From an uncultured Maribacter sp. (GTDB lineage: Bacteria; Bacteroidota; Bacteroidia; Flavobacteriales; Flavobacteriaceae), in NCBI RefSeq assembly GCF_947500405.1, contig NZ_CANMRY010000003.1, positions 403,987 to 467,986 on the forward strand: DNA of 64,000 bases, read 5' to 3'. The notes under the pieces are model-generated. The model saw only the letters and a list, made by a program, of their open reading frames with translations, was not told the origin of the DNA and made no database searches. The position numbers were made by a program, and so were the translations under genes. This document shows positions 44,493-53,683 of the stretch, one piece after another. Numbering within the stretch: position 1 is the first letter of the stretch; every line of letters begins with the position of its first letter.

Positions 44493-45539
44493 TTATCTAG
44501 CAACACGGCCAGAAGCATCACCACCCATAAGTTTTTCAACTTCTGAAACAGTAGCTAAGTTGGCATCACCTTTAATTGTGTGTTTTAAGCAAGATGCCGC
44601 AACAGCAAAATCAAGTGCGTTTTGGTCATCCTCTGGGTATTTTAATAATCCGTAGATTAATCCTCCCATGAAAGAATCGCCACCACCTACTCTATCTACT
44701 ATATCCGTAATTTGGTATTGACGCGTTTGGAATAATGTTTTACCATCATATAATACTCCTGCCCATGTATTATGAGAAGCCGAAATAGAACCACGTAATG
44801 TAGTAATTACTTTTTTAGCTTTCGGGAATTTTTTCATCATTTGCTCACAAACAGATAAGAAAGCTTCTGCTTTTACATTATGCCCTTCTGTTTGTACACT
44901 AATCCCTTCTGGCTTAATACCAAAATGCATTTCTGCATCTTCTTCATTTCCTAAAACTATATCACAGTAAGAAGTTATCTCGGTCATAATAGCCTCTCTA
45001 TGCGCATCATCACAGAAATTCCAAAGCTTAGCTCTATAGTTTAAATCTGTAGAAATTGTTATTCCTTTTGCACTAGCAGCTTTTACTGCTTCTAAACATA
45101 CATCCGCAGCTCCTTGCGAAATTGCAGGAGTAATGCCCGTCCAATGAAACCATTCTACATCTTCAAAAACAGCATCCCAATCAATCATTCCTGATTCTAT
45201 TTCAGAAATAGCAGAATGCGCTCTATCATAAACTACTTTACTACCTCTACTTACTGCTCCTGTTTCTAAGAAATAAATCCCTAAACGGTCTCCACCATAT
45301 ATAATTTTATCTACACCAACACCACGCTTACGCATTTCCATTAATGCACATTCACCAATATCATTCTTTGGCAAACGAGTTACAAAATCTACAGGAACAC
45401 CATAATTAGCTAATGATACTGCAACATTAGATTCTCCTCCACCATAAACAACATCAAAGTTATTTGCTTGTGAAAATCTTAAAAATCCTTGAGGTGCTAA
45501 TCTTAGCATTATCTCTCCGAAGGTTACTACTTTTTTCAT
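44493..45539 (-). CDS. kdgK: 2-dehydro-3-deoxygluconokinase
   Basis: A 348-residue PfkB-family kinase that phosphorylates KDG. GGGESNVAVSLANYG (substrate side) and DIVDRVGGGDSFMGGLIYGLL (catalytic Asp and anion hole) mark it. It is first in the operon with kdgA downstream. Upstream is a 404-bp gap shared with a divergent AraC-type regulator gene. Confidence 0.93.
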   Translation of the reverse strand: MKKVVTFGEIMLRLAPQGFLRFSQANNFDVVYGGGESNVAVSLANYGVPVDFVTRLPKNDIGECALMEMRKRGVGVDKIIYGGDRLGIYFLETGAVSRGSKVVYDRAHSAISEIESGMIDWDAVFEDVEWFHWTGITPAISQGAADVCLEAVKAASAKGITISTDLNYRAKLWNFCDDAHREAIMTEITSYCDIVLGNEEDAEMHFGIKPEGISVQTEGHNVKAEAFLSVCEQMMKKFPKAKKVITTLRGSISASHNTWAGVLYDGKTLFQTRQYQITDIVDRVGGGDSFMGGLIYGLLKYPEDDQNALDFAVAASCLKHTIKGDANLATVSEVEKLMGGDASGRVAR

Positions 45540-45943
45540 CTGATTTTAAATTGATTAAAGTTTTTAAAAAATATTTAAGTTTTAACAACTATCATAATTT
45601 TATATTTTTTCTAAAGAATCAACACTATGCGAGGTAAAGGTTCCATTGAAAATTGATTTAATTTACTTACTATATCTTAAAATCTTCTAATGTTGCATTT
45701 CAAATAAAGACAGAAGTAAGTTTCTTTTAGCAAAAAAGTTTCAGAGTCTCAAAAGCTATGCATTTCACATTCATTAGACTCTTTTATTTAAAATTTGATA
45801 ATTTATGCAAATGTATATTACCAAATAAAGAATTCCTACCACAAAAACGACCAATAGTAATACTATTTTTGCCATAAACAACAGATAACCGTTAATTTTG
45901 TTTTATATTGTTAAGATTAGCGGGCAGTATCTAAGTAAATACT
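45540..45943. promoter_or_regulatory. 404-bp divergent promoter region (kdgK / AraC regulator)
   Basis: No gene fits here. On the plus strand a promoter is plausible: TTTG at 45868-45871 and TAATTTTG at 45893-45900 (a TAnnTTTG -7 element), 21 bp apart, 44 bp before the regulator start. I find no clear operator repeat on the kdgK side. Confidence 0.4.
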
Positions 45944-46813
45944 ATGAAATTACACCTTATAAGTAGAGACAACCTTGAGAATACCTCTTTTACAGTTACT
46001 AGACATAACGAACCTTCTTTTTTAAAAGTTTGGCATTACCATCCGGAGTTAGAATTGGTTTTAACCTTAAAAAGTACTGGAACAAGATTTGTTGGCGATA
46101 GTATTAAAAAATTTGAAGAAGGTGACCTTGTTTTAATTGGAAAGAACCTTCCACACATGTGGGTTAATGATGATTATTATTTTGAAGCAAATTCTGGCCT
46201 AATGGCCGAAGACATTGTTATCCATTTTAAAGAAGAATTTTTAGGAAAAGATTTTTTTGAAGCCAAAGAAATGAAACCTATTGGAAAACTTTTAGAAAAA
46301 GCAAAATTTGGAATTAAATTTATAGATGTAGACTCTTCTATACCCGAAAAAATTGAAAACATTTCTTCATTAAATAGTTTTGAAAGAACTATAGAATTAT
46401 TAAAAATTTTAAACAATCTTGCATCACATAATAATTATGAAGTACTATCTAGTGAAGGGTACATTAAGGCCTTTAACAAAACAAAAAATGTAACATTAGA
46501 CAATACGTACGTATATATATTTGAAAATTTTAATAAACCTATTTCCTTAGAAGATGTTGCCAATGTTGCAAATATGAACCCCTCTGCATTTAGCAGGTAT
46601 TTTAAACGTATTAATAGAAAAACCTTTTCCAGGTATTTAAATGAAGTACGTATAGGCTATGCATGTAACCAACTTATAGAACAAAGAGGAAATATTGCAA
46701 GTATTTGTTATGAATCTGGCTTTAATAACATCTCCAATTTTAACCGACAATTTAAAAATATTACAAACAAAACACCTTCAGAATATTTAAAGCATTTTAC
46801 ATATACTAATTAA
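45944..46813 (+). CDS. AraC-family regulator with cupin-like sensor domain
   Basis: A 289-residue regulator. The N-terminal half is cupin-like (FLKVWHYHPELELVLTLKSTGTRFVGDSIKKFEEGDLVLIGKNLPHMW), and the C-terminal AraC domain carries two helix-turn-helices (SLEDVANVANMNPSAFSRYFKRINRKTFSRYLNEVR and IASICYESGFNNISNFNRQFKNITNKTPSEYLK). It lies divergent from kdgK and convergent with the TRAP genes, so uronate-related control is likely. Confidence 0.88.
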   Translation: MKLHLISRDNLENTSFTVTRHNEPSFLKVWHYHPELELVLTLKSTGTRFVGDSIKKFEEGDLVLIGKNLPHMWVNDDYYFEANSGLMAEDIVIHFKEEFLGKDFFEAKEMKPIGKLLEKAKFGIKFIDVDSSIPEKIENISSLNSFERTIELLKILNNLASHNNYEVLSSEGYIKAFNKTKNVTLDNTYVYIFENFNKPISLEDVANVANMNPSAFSRYFKRINRKTFSRYLNEVRIGYACNQLIEQRGNIASICYESGFNNISNFNRQFKNITNKTPSEYLKHFTYTN

Positions 46814-46820
46814 CACATTC

Positions 46821-48116
46821 CTATAAATTAAACAACCCTGGCAACCATAAACTTAATTGAGGAAAATAGGTTACCAAAAATAATGCAATTATCATTGCTA
46901 CAAAGAGCGGTAATAATGGCTTTACCACCTTTTCTATGGTTGTCTGCGCCACACCAACGCCAACAAATAAGACCGAGCCAACTGGTGGTGTACATAAACC
47001 AATACATAAATTAAGAATCATTATTATTCCAAAATGCACCGGATCTAAGCCCAATTTAGTAACCACTGGTAAAAATATTGGTGTAAAAATTAGTACTGCT
47101 GGCGTCATATCCATAAATATTCCAACTACTAATAATAGTAAGTTTATGATAAGAAGTATCATAATTTTATTATCACTTAGTCCTAATAATCCTGTACTAA
47201 TATCTTGCGGAATATTCTCATAGGAAAGCGCCCAAGACATACTCATGGAAGCTCCAATTAACAACATAACAATTGCAGTGGTAGCAGAAGAGTCTAATAA
47301 AATTTGAGGTAGACTTTTAAATGAAATTTCTTTATAGACAAAACCAAGAATTAAACTATATAAAACTGCTATGGCAGAAGCTTCTGTTGCTGTAAAAATA
47401 CCGGTTACAATACCTCCAATAACAACAACTAACATAAATAAGCTAGGTAAAGCAGTAATAAAAGTTTTAAAAATCTCTCTAAGGCTACTCCTCTTTCCCA
47501 CATTATATCCTTTCTTCTTAGCCCAAAAAGAGGCTACTATCATTAAAAACAATCCTGTTAGTATTCCAGGGATATATCCTGCTAAAAATAAAGCAGCTAT
47601 AGATGCACCTCCACTTGCTAGTGAGTAAACAATTAAAACATTACTAGGAGGAATAATTAACCCGGTAGTAGCCGAAGTTATATTTACTGCCGCTCCAAAT
47701 TCTTTAGAGTATCCTTCTTTTTCCATTTCTGGTCCTAAAATACTTCCCATTGCAGAAGCCGATGCCATTGCAGAGCCTGCAATAGCTCCCATTAGCATTG
47801 CCGAAATAACATTTATTAAAGCTAACCCTCCTGGAAGAGCTCCAACTATTGTTTTTGCAAATGCAATTAACCTATGTGCTATACCTCCTTTATTCATTAA
47901 CTCTCCAGAGAGAACAAAAAACGGTATGGCAAGCAACGAAAAACTATCCAAACCAGTACCTATACGTTGCGCTACTGTAGTAAAAGCAGGCATTGCAGGT
48001 ATACTCACAAGCATTGTTAACAGTGAAGAAATGGTTATACTCCATGCTACTGGTGTCCCAATAGCTAATAAACCAACAAAACTAATTACTAAAACAAGAA
48101 TTGGAAAATACTCCAT
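46821..48116 (-). CDS. dctM: TRAP transporter large permease
   Basis: A 431-residue 12-helix membrane protein of the DctM family (AVPFFVLSGELMNKGGIAHRL-like start, ATTGLIIPPSNVLIVYSLASGG, LCIGLCTPPVGSVLFVG). It forms the ion-coupled channel of the tripartite importer. It follows dctQ after 1 bp. Context (uronate genes) suggests an organic-acid or sugar-acid substrate. Confidence 0.93.
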   Translation of the reverse strand: MEYFPILVLVISFVGLLAIGTPVAWSITISSLLTMLVSIPAMPAFTTVAQRIGTGLDSFSLLAIPFFVLSGELMNKGGIAHRLIAFAKTIVGALPGGLALINVISAMLMGAIAGSAMASASAMGSILGPEMEKEGYSKEFGAAVNITSATTGLIIPPSNVLIVYSLASGGASIAALFLAGYIPGILTGLFLMIVASFWAKKKGYNVGKRSSLREIFKTFITALPSLFMLVVVIGGIVTGIFTATEASAIAVLYSLILGFVYKEISFKSLPQILLDSSATTAIVMLLIGASMSMSWALSYENIPQDISTGLLGLSDNKIMILLIINLLLLVVGIFMDMTPAVLIFTPIFLPVVTKLGLDPVHFGIIMILNLCIGLCTPPVGSVLFVGVGVAQTTIEKVVKPLLPLFVAMIIALFLVTYFPQLSLWLPGLFNL

Positions 48117-48117
48117 G

Positions 48118-48579
48118 CTATTTATTTTTTAAGATGTCTGAAATTTTATAATAGATAATTAATATGCCACTAATTGGCAATACCATGTATACTAAAGCTA
48201 ATGGCACTTGTAATGCGGGAGAATATTGTTGCAAAACATAAGTAATATATACAAGTCTAGCTCCACCTATTACAAATGCAAAAAGACAAAAAAGTATAAT
48301 TAATATTTTTACAATTAGGTTTAATTTACCTTGCTTTTTCTTTGATAGTTTAGATGGTAAAACATCTATAGCAACATGTTTATTCTTACCAGATACATAA
48401 GCTGCTCCTAAAACGCCAACCCATATCATAAGGTATCTTGCTAATTCATCTGTAAAAGAACTTGGCGCGCCAAGAAAATATCTACTAAACACTTGCCACA
48501 AAACATTTATAACCATAATACTCATTATCAGTATTAAGATTTTTCCTAATATTTTATCTATTTTATCTCTTAGTTCCAT
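48118..48579 (-). CDS. dctQ: TRAP transporter small permease
   Basis: A 153-residue protein with four helices (about 12-33, 47-66, 86-107 and 126-148) and the SFTDELARYLMIWVGVLGAAY segment of DctQ. It lies between dctP (1-bp gap) and dctM, in the usual P-Q-M order. Confidence 0.9.
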   Translation of the reverse strand: MELRDKIDKILGKILILIMSIMVINVLWQVFSRYFLGAPSSFTDELARYLMIWVGVLGAAYVSGKNKHVAIDVLPSKLSKKKQGKLNLIVKILIILFCLFAFVIGGARLVYITYVLQQYSPALQVPLALVYMVLPISGILIIYYKISDILKNK

Positions 48580-48580
48580 A

Positions 48581-49585
48581 CTATTTTATTGCTTGTATAT
48601 CTTTAATTAATGAGTACATAGTTTCATCTTCTTTATATTGATTAAAGATGTCTTTTGTCTTTTCTAAAAACAATGTTTTGTCTGGTCTTATAATTTTTAC
48701 TCCAGCTTCTTGCACTGCATCTAGAGCTTCTTTTTCTGCTTTCATCCATAGTTTTCTTTGGTAAATAACAGAATTCTTAACCGCTTCTTTTAACCAAACT
48801 CTTTCTTGCTCATTTAACTTTTCCCATAAATGTGTTCCAGCTATAAGAACATCTGGTAAAACTGTATGCTCATCTAAACTATAAAACTTACAAACCTCAT
48901 AATGTCTAGATAAATAAAAACTAGGTGGATTATTTTCGGCTCCATCAACAACTCCTTGCTGCAATGAGGTATAAAGTTCTCCCCAAGAAATAGGCGTTGG
49001 CGCACCGCCTAATTTATTTACCATATCCATTGCAGTAACGCTCTCCATTACTCTAATCTTTAATCCTGCAAGGTCTTCTGGTGTATTAACTGGGTTGCTT
49101 TTAGTGTAAAAACTACGGCTACCAGCATCATAATAACCTAATCCTTTTAACCAATATTTCTCCCCATCGCTTAATAATTTTTGCCCAATAGGACCATCTA
49201 AAACCTTAAAAGAATGCTCTCTATCTCGGAACAAAAAAGGAAGTCCTAACACTTTCATTTTTGGAGCAAAATTTTCTAAAACCCCAACAGAAACCTTGGT
49301 CATATCTAGGCTCCCTATTTGTAGTAACTCTAAACATTGTCTTTCCGTTCCTAATTGCTGACTAGGATAAATTTCTAAAGTCATTTTTCCTCCAGATAAT
49401 TTTTCTAAATCCTCTCCCATTTTAACCATGGCAATATGTACAGAATGGCTAACATCTAATCCGTGCCCTAGTTTTAATGTTCGCTTCTCTAATATTTCTC
49501 CGCAACCGTTTATTAATATAGCTACCATTAGTAGAATACCAAAAGTTACACCTCTATTTCTCTTATAAACCATACTTTTATACAT
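48581..49585 (-). CDS. dctP: TRAP transporter substrate-binding lipoprotein
   Basis: A 334-residue binding protein. The signal ends at the lipobox Cys of AILINGC, and DctP motifs follow (LGHGLDVSHSVHIAMVKMGEDLEKLSGGKM, FYTKSNPVNTPEDLAGLKIRVMES, WGELYTSLQQGVVDGAENNPPSF). Arg in KIRVMES is the usual carboxylate contact of TRAP binding proteins, so the ligand is an acid. Lipid anchoring of DctP is unusual for Gram-negatives but common in Bacteroidetes. It is the first gene of the P-Q-M operon, 19 bp after the LacI gene. Confidence 0.9.
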   Translation of the reverse strand: MYKSMVYKRNRGVTFGILLMVAILINGCGEILEKRTLKLGHGLDVSHSVHIAMVKMGEDLEKLSGGKMTLEIYPSQQLGTERQCLELLQIGSLDMTKVSVGVLENFAPKMKVLGLPFLFRDREHSFKVLDGPIGQKLLSDGEKYWLKGLGYYDAGSRSFYTKSNPVNTPEDLAGLKIRVMESVTAMDMVNKLGGAPTPISWGELYTSLQQGVVDGAENNPPSFYLSRHYEVCKFYSLDEHTVLPDVLIAGTHLWEKLNEQERVWLKEAVKNSVIYQRKLWMKAEKEALDAVQEAGVKIIRPDKTLFLEKTKDIFNQYKEDETMYSLIKDIQAIK

Positions 49586-49604
49586 TGTAACTTATAATCA
49601 ATTA

Positions 49605-50630
49605 TTATCTTTTTCTTAGTGAAGATTCGCGTATTAGCAAAGAAGGCTTAATTATCACTTTTTCTGGTTTTGCTAATTTTGATTTATTTTTAATTTGCTC
49701 TATTAACAACTCAGTTCCTATTTTACCCATTTTACTTCCCGACTGATCTATAGTACTTAGCGCAGGTTCTATAACGGATGAAATTGGCTCGTTACTAAAG
49801 CCAACCATAGCAATGTCTTCAGGTATACGAATACCTGCTTTCTTAAAACGCTGCATGGCGCTAATAGCAGCAACATCATTTGCCGAAAAAATACCGTCTA
49901 CCTTTTCTGAAAATTTTAATACTTTTTCTGCTAATAAGATTCCATCATTATTCATTAAATGAGAATTAAGAACATATTTCTCCTCGAAATTCATATTGCT
50001 CTTTTCTAGTGCAGCTTTATACCCCTGTAGTCTGTTTTGATATACTTTTAAATTACTTGGGCCTGAAAAATGAACAATATTCTTACACCCCTGGTTAATT
50101 AAGTGCGTCGTAGCTTCAAAAGCACCTTGAAAATCATCTAGTAAAACAGTACTATGAACCGAAAAATTACAATGTCTATCAAAAATTAAAACTGGGGTTC
50201 CATTTTTTTTTAATTTTTCAAGATGATTATAATTAAACGTTTCCATGGATATAGACATTATAACGCCATCTACTCTATTTGCAGCTAAAGTATCTATTAA
50301 ATTTTGTTCCCTTTCTAACTGCTCTAAAGATTGGCAAATAATTACGTTATATCCTTTATTAAAAGCAGTTTTTTCTATACCAGAAATGGCAGAAGAAAAA
50401 AAATGTCTAGATATTCTTGGAACAACAACACCTATTGTATTTGTTTTATTTTTCCTAAGATTAGATGCCAATAAATTTCTTTGATACCCTAATTCATTTG
50501 CTTTATCTAATATTTTTTTTTTCGTTTTTAAAGAAACCCTATCACTATTATTTAAAGCTCTAGAAACAGTAGAGCTATCTATCTCTAAAGTTTTAGCTAT
50601 ATCATGTATAGTTATTGTATTATTTTCCAT
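49605..50630 (-). CDS. LacI-family regulator of the uronate locus
   Basis: A 341-residue regulator: helix-turn-helix at residues 6-28 (TIHDIAKTLEIDSSTVSRALNNSDRVS) and sugar-binding domain behind. It diverges from kduI and lies just before dctP, so it likely controls both sides. The palindrome at 50680-50691 in the shared promoter is the best operator candidate. A uronate-derived ketosugar acid such as KDG is a plausible inducer. Confidence 0.9.
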   Translation of the reverse strand: MENNTITIHDIAKTLEIDSSTVSRALNNSDRVSLKTKKKILDKANELGYQRNLLASNLRKNKTNTIGVVVPRISRHFFSSAISGIEKTAFNKGYNVIICQSLEQLEREQNLIDTLAANRVDGVIMSISMETFNYNHLEKLKKNGTPVLIFDRHCNFSVHSTVLLDDFQGAFEATTHLINQGCKNIVHFSGPSNLKVYQNRLQGYKAALEKSNMNFEEKYVLNSHLMNNDGILLAEKVLKFSEKVDGIFSANDVAAISAMQRFKKAGIRIPEDIAMVGFSNEPISSVIEPALSTIDQSGSKMGKIGTELLIEQIKNKSKLAKPEKVIIKPSLLIRESSLRKR

Positions 50631-50679
50631 TGTTCAAAAAAAACTCTCTCCAAATATAACTTAAAATATATTAAAAAAA

Positions 50680-50691
50680 ACAATCGATTGT
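50680..50691. promoter_or_regulatory. LacI-type operator in the kduI promoter
   Basis: ACAATCGATTGT is a perfect 12-bp palindrome with the central CG of LacI-family sites. It lies 50 bp from the LacI gene start and 60 bp before kduI, and covers the presumed -33 element (TTG, 50688-50690). Confidence 0.55.
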
Positions 50692-50718
50692 ATTAATTCA
50701 TTATTTTTACTACGTTTG
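50688..50718 (+). promoter_or_regulatory. kduI promoter (-33 TTG / -7 TAnnTTTG)
   Basis: TTG at 50688-50690 and TACGTTTG at 50711-50718 are 20 bp apart, matching the Bacteroidetes promoter pattern, with the kduI ATG at 50751. A 6-bp inverted repeat (TACTAC at 50708-50713, GTAGTA at 50718-50723) covers the -7 element. Confidence 0.5.
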
Positions 50719-50750
50719 TAGTATAATTAATTAACGCAACATCATTTATT

Positions 50751-51590
50751 ATGAATACTATTTACGAAACTAGATATGCTTCTAATCCAGAAGCAGTAAA
50801 AGAATACGACACCAAAAAGTTAAGAGAAGAATTTTTAATAGATAATCTAATGCAAATTGGTAAAATAAGCCTTACCTATTCTCATTATGATCGTTACATT
50901 GCTGGTTCTGCTGTTCCTCTTACTCCTATAAAATTAGAAGCAATAGATCCTTTAAAAGCTGGTTTCTTTTTAGACAGAAGAGAATTAGGAATCATAAATG
51001 TTGGAGGAAATGGTTCTGTTGAAGTAGATGGTGAAGTATACACTCTAGGACTTAAAGATGCTCTATATATTGGAATGGGAATAAAAGATGTTGTTTTTAA
51101 AAGTGATGACCCTAAAAATCCTGCTAAATTTTATTTAAATTCTGCTCCCGCACACACCAATTATCCAACAAAAAAAGTAAGTTTAGAAGAAGCTAATAAA
51201 TTAGAATTAGGTTCTTTAGAAACCGCCAATCATAGAACCGTTAACCAAATGATAATAGGTGGTGTTGTAACTACTTGCCAATTACAAATGGGAATGACAG
51301 AACTTAAAACAGGAAGTGTTTGGAACACTATGCCTGCACATGTTCATGACCGTAGAATGGAGGTTTATTTTTATATAGACATTCCTGAAGAACAAGCTGT
51401 TTGTCATTTTATGGGGGAGCCACAAGAAACAAGACATATTTGGATGCAAAACCACCAAGCAGTAATTTCTCCACCTTGGTCTATTCACTGTGGTTCTGGA
51501 ACTTCTAATTATACCTTTATTTGGGGTATGGCTGGTGAAAATTTAGATTATTCAGATATGGATGTTGCTAAAATAACTGAATTAAGATAA
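50751..51590 (+). CDS. kduI: 5-keto-4-deoxyuronate isomerase
   Basis: A 279-residue cupin isomerase that turns 4-deoxy-5-ketouronate, released from unsaturated uronides, into the 2,5-diketo form. The metal site is complete: His197, His199, Glu204 (PAHVHDRRMEVY) and His246 (WSIHCG). kduD follows after 2 bp. The enzyme indicates breakdown of pectin, ulvan-like or glycosaminoglycan oligomers rather than alginate. Confidence 0.95.
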   Translation: MNTIYETRYASNPEAVKEYDTKKLREEFLIDNLMQIGKISLTYSHYDRYIAGSAVPLTPIKLEAIDPLKAGFFLDRRELGIINVGGNGSVEVDGEVYTLGLKDALYIGMGIKDVVFKSDDPKNPAKFYLNSAPAHTNYPTKKVSLEEANKLELGSLETANHRTVNQMIIGGVVTTCQLQMGMTELKTGSVWNTMPAHVHDRRMEVYFYIDIPEEQAVCHFMGEPQETRHIWMQNHQAVISPPWSIHCGSGTSNYTFIWGMAGENLDYSDMDVAKITELR

Positions 51591-51592
51591 TT

Positions 51593-52384
51593 ATGAGTAT
51601 TTCACTATTTAATTTAGAAGGAAAAGTAGCTTTAGTTACTGGTAGTACGCATGGACTTGGAATGGCAATGGCCAAAGGACTTGGAAAAGCTGGCGCTACT
51701 ATAATTGTTAACGGAAATTCATCGCAGCAAAAAATTGATGAAGCTGTAGCATATTATAAAACTGAGGGCATTAATGCCATTGGATATAAATTTAATGTTA
51801 CGGATGAAAATGCGGTAATAAAAGCTATACAAACTATAGAGAAAGAAGTTGGCTCAATAGATATTTTAGTAAATAATGCTGGAATAATTAAACGTATTCC
51901 ACTAGAAAACATGGAGGTTGCAGATTTTAAGCAGGTTATAGATGTTGATTTAGTAAGTCCTTTTATTGTTTCTAAGCATGTTGTAAAAGGAATGATTGCT
52001 AGGAAAGAAGGCAAAATCATAAATATATGTTCAATGATGAGCGAACTTGGCAGAAATACTGTAGGTGCGTATGCTGCAGCTAAAGGCGGTCTAAAAATGT
52101 TAACTCAGAATATGGCGACAGAATGGGCAAAACATAACATACAAATTAATGGTATTGGACCAGGCTATTTTGCTACCTCACAAACAGAACCTATACGTGT
52201 AGACGGACACCCGTTTAATGATTTTATAGTTAACAGAACACCTGCAGCAAAATGGGGAAACCCAGATGATTTAGCTGGCGCTGCAATCTTTTTAAGCTCC
52301 AAAGCAAGTGATTTTGTAAATGGTCATGTAGTATACGTAGATGGCGGCATACTTGCAACTATAGGTAAACCTAGTAACGAATAA
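51593..52384 (+). CDS. kduD: 2-dehydro-3-deoxy-D-gluconate 5-dehydrogenase
   Basis: A 263-residue short-chain dehydrogenase. TGSTHGLGMAMA is the NAD(P) loop, NNAG follows, and Tyr160/Lys164 (YAAAK) is the catalytic pair. It reduces the KduI product to KDG, the KdgK substrate. The 2-bp gap to kduI marks one operon. Confidence 0.93.
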   Translation: MSISLFNLEGKVALVTGSTHGLGMAMAKGLGKAGATIIVNGNSSQQKIDEAVAYYKTEGINAIGYKFNVTDENAVIKAIQTIEKEVGSIDILVNNAGIIKRIPLENMEVADFKQVIDVDLVSPFIVSKHVVKGMIARKEGKIINICSMMSELGRNTVGAYAAAKGGLKMLTQNMATEWAKHNIQINGIGPGYFATSQTEPIRVDGHPFNDFIVNRTPAAKWGNPDDLAGAAIFLSSKASDFVNGHVVYVDGGILATIGKPSNE

Positions 52385-52402
52385 AAAAAAGAAAATTATA
52401 AC

Positions 52403-53569
52403 ATGAACACTCAAAAGACTTTTATATTTATAGCTACAATAGTATTATTATTTTCTTGCAACTCTAAAAAAGAGAATTCTATTTTCATTGTTAAAAATTC
52501 GCTTAATTTACAAAGGTCTTTTGAAACTGTTTCTTTATCTAAAGAGTTTTTAAAAAAAGAAACTCTTGATAGTATTGGGATTAAAGATGTTGCCACTGGC
52601 AAAATCATCACTACACAATTAATAGATAATGAAGGGGATGGCATTATGGACGAGATTTTATTTCAACCAGAAATTGCACCAAACTCAGAAAAAGAATATA
52701 AAGTAATACAACTTAAAAAAATTCCAAAGACGGAAGAAAGTTGCTACTCTCGTTTTGTACCTGAACGTACAGATGACTACGCTTGGGAAAATAATAAAGT
52801 TGCTTTTAGAATATTTGGCCCTACTGCCCAAAAAATGAAAGAAGATGGTACACCAGGAGGAACTCTTTCTAGTGGTGTAGACGCTTGGTTAAAAAAAGTA
52901 GATTACCCAATTATAAATAAATGGTACCATAAAGAATTAAAAACAGACGGAAGCTACCACGAAGATAACGGAGAGGGTCTAGATAACTTTCATGTTGGTG
53001 TTAGCCGCGGTGTGGGAGGTATTGCTGTTAAAAAGGACTCTGCTTATTACTTTTCTAAAAATTATACAAAATGGAGAACAATAACTACTGGTCCTATTAG
53101 AACTAGCTTTTATGTAGAATATGCAGATTGGAGTGCTAATGGAAGTATTATAAAAGAGTCAAAAATTATAAGTTTAGATTATGGTAGTTACTTTTCTAAA
53201 TTTAGTTGTACTATTAAAGGAACTAATGAAATTTCTGCGGGCTTAACACTTCACGAAAAAGACGGTATAGTTAATACAAATAACGAAGAAGGATGGACAA
53301 GCTATTGGCAACCACATGGAGATTCTGAATTAGGAACGGCGATTATAGTACCCAAAAATTATATTTCTTCCTTCGAAAAATACGACACTCCTACTAAAGA
53401 TTTAAGTAATGCATTTGCAAATATTAAAGTAATAAACAACCACGTAACTTATTATTCAGGTTTTGGTTGGAAAAAAAGAGTAGAATTAAATTCCCAACAT
53501 GAATGGGAAAATCATATTCGTAATTTTTCAAAAAAAATAAATTCCCCTATAACTCTAAAGTGGCGTTAA
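52403..53569 (+). CDS. DUF4861 family lipoprotein
   Basis: A 388-residue lipoprotein (LLFSC lipobox, Cys near residue 19). The sequence AWENNKVAFRIFGP, then SGVDAWLKKVDYPIINKWY, then GLDNFHVGVSRGVGGIAV is typical of DUF4861, a beta-rich family found in Bacteroidetes uronide and pectin loci. Enzymatic function is unknown; a carbohydrate-modifying role is inferred from company with kduID. Confidence 0.82.
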   Translation: MNTQKTFIFIATIVLLFSCNSKKENSIFIVKNSLNLQRSFETVSLSKEFLKKETLDSIGIKDVATGKIITTQLIDNEGDGIMDEILFQPEIAPNSEKEYKVIQLKKIPKTEESCYSRFVPERTDDYAWENNKVAFRIFGPTAQKMKEDGTPGGTLSSGVDAWLKKVDYPIINKWYHKELKTDGSYHEDNGEGLDNFHVGVSRGVGGIAVKKDSAYYFSKNYTKWRTITTGPIRTSFYVEYADWSANGSIIKESKIISLDYGSYFSKFSCTIKGTNEISAGLTLHEKDGIVNTNNEEGWTSYWQPHGDSELGTAIIVPKNYISSFEKYDTPTKDLSNAFANIKVINNHVTYYSGFGWKKRVELNSQHEWENHIRNFSKKINSPITLKWR

Positions 53570-53628
53570 ACAACACTATAATCATAGTTTAAAACAAGCA
53601 CTTTATAACTAAAAAAATCTACTTTTTT

Positions 53629-53671
53629 AAAACTCATAATTTATTAAATTTAAATTATGAGTTTTATTTTT
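53629..53671. terminator. bidirectional terminator between convergent operons
   Basis: Positions 53629-53643 and 53651-53665 are exact reverse complements (15-bp stem, 7-nt loop), followed by ATTTTTA. It ends the kduI-DUF4861 transcript and, on the other strand, the Gfo/Idh operon. Confidence 0.8.
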
Positions 53672-53683
53672 ACCCCTATTTTA

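Noticed and set aside
46500..46515. ACGTACGTATAT sequence resembling the TACGTA motif
   Set aside because: It lies inside the AraC coding sequence in a variable part, far from any promoter and outside the nitrate island.
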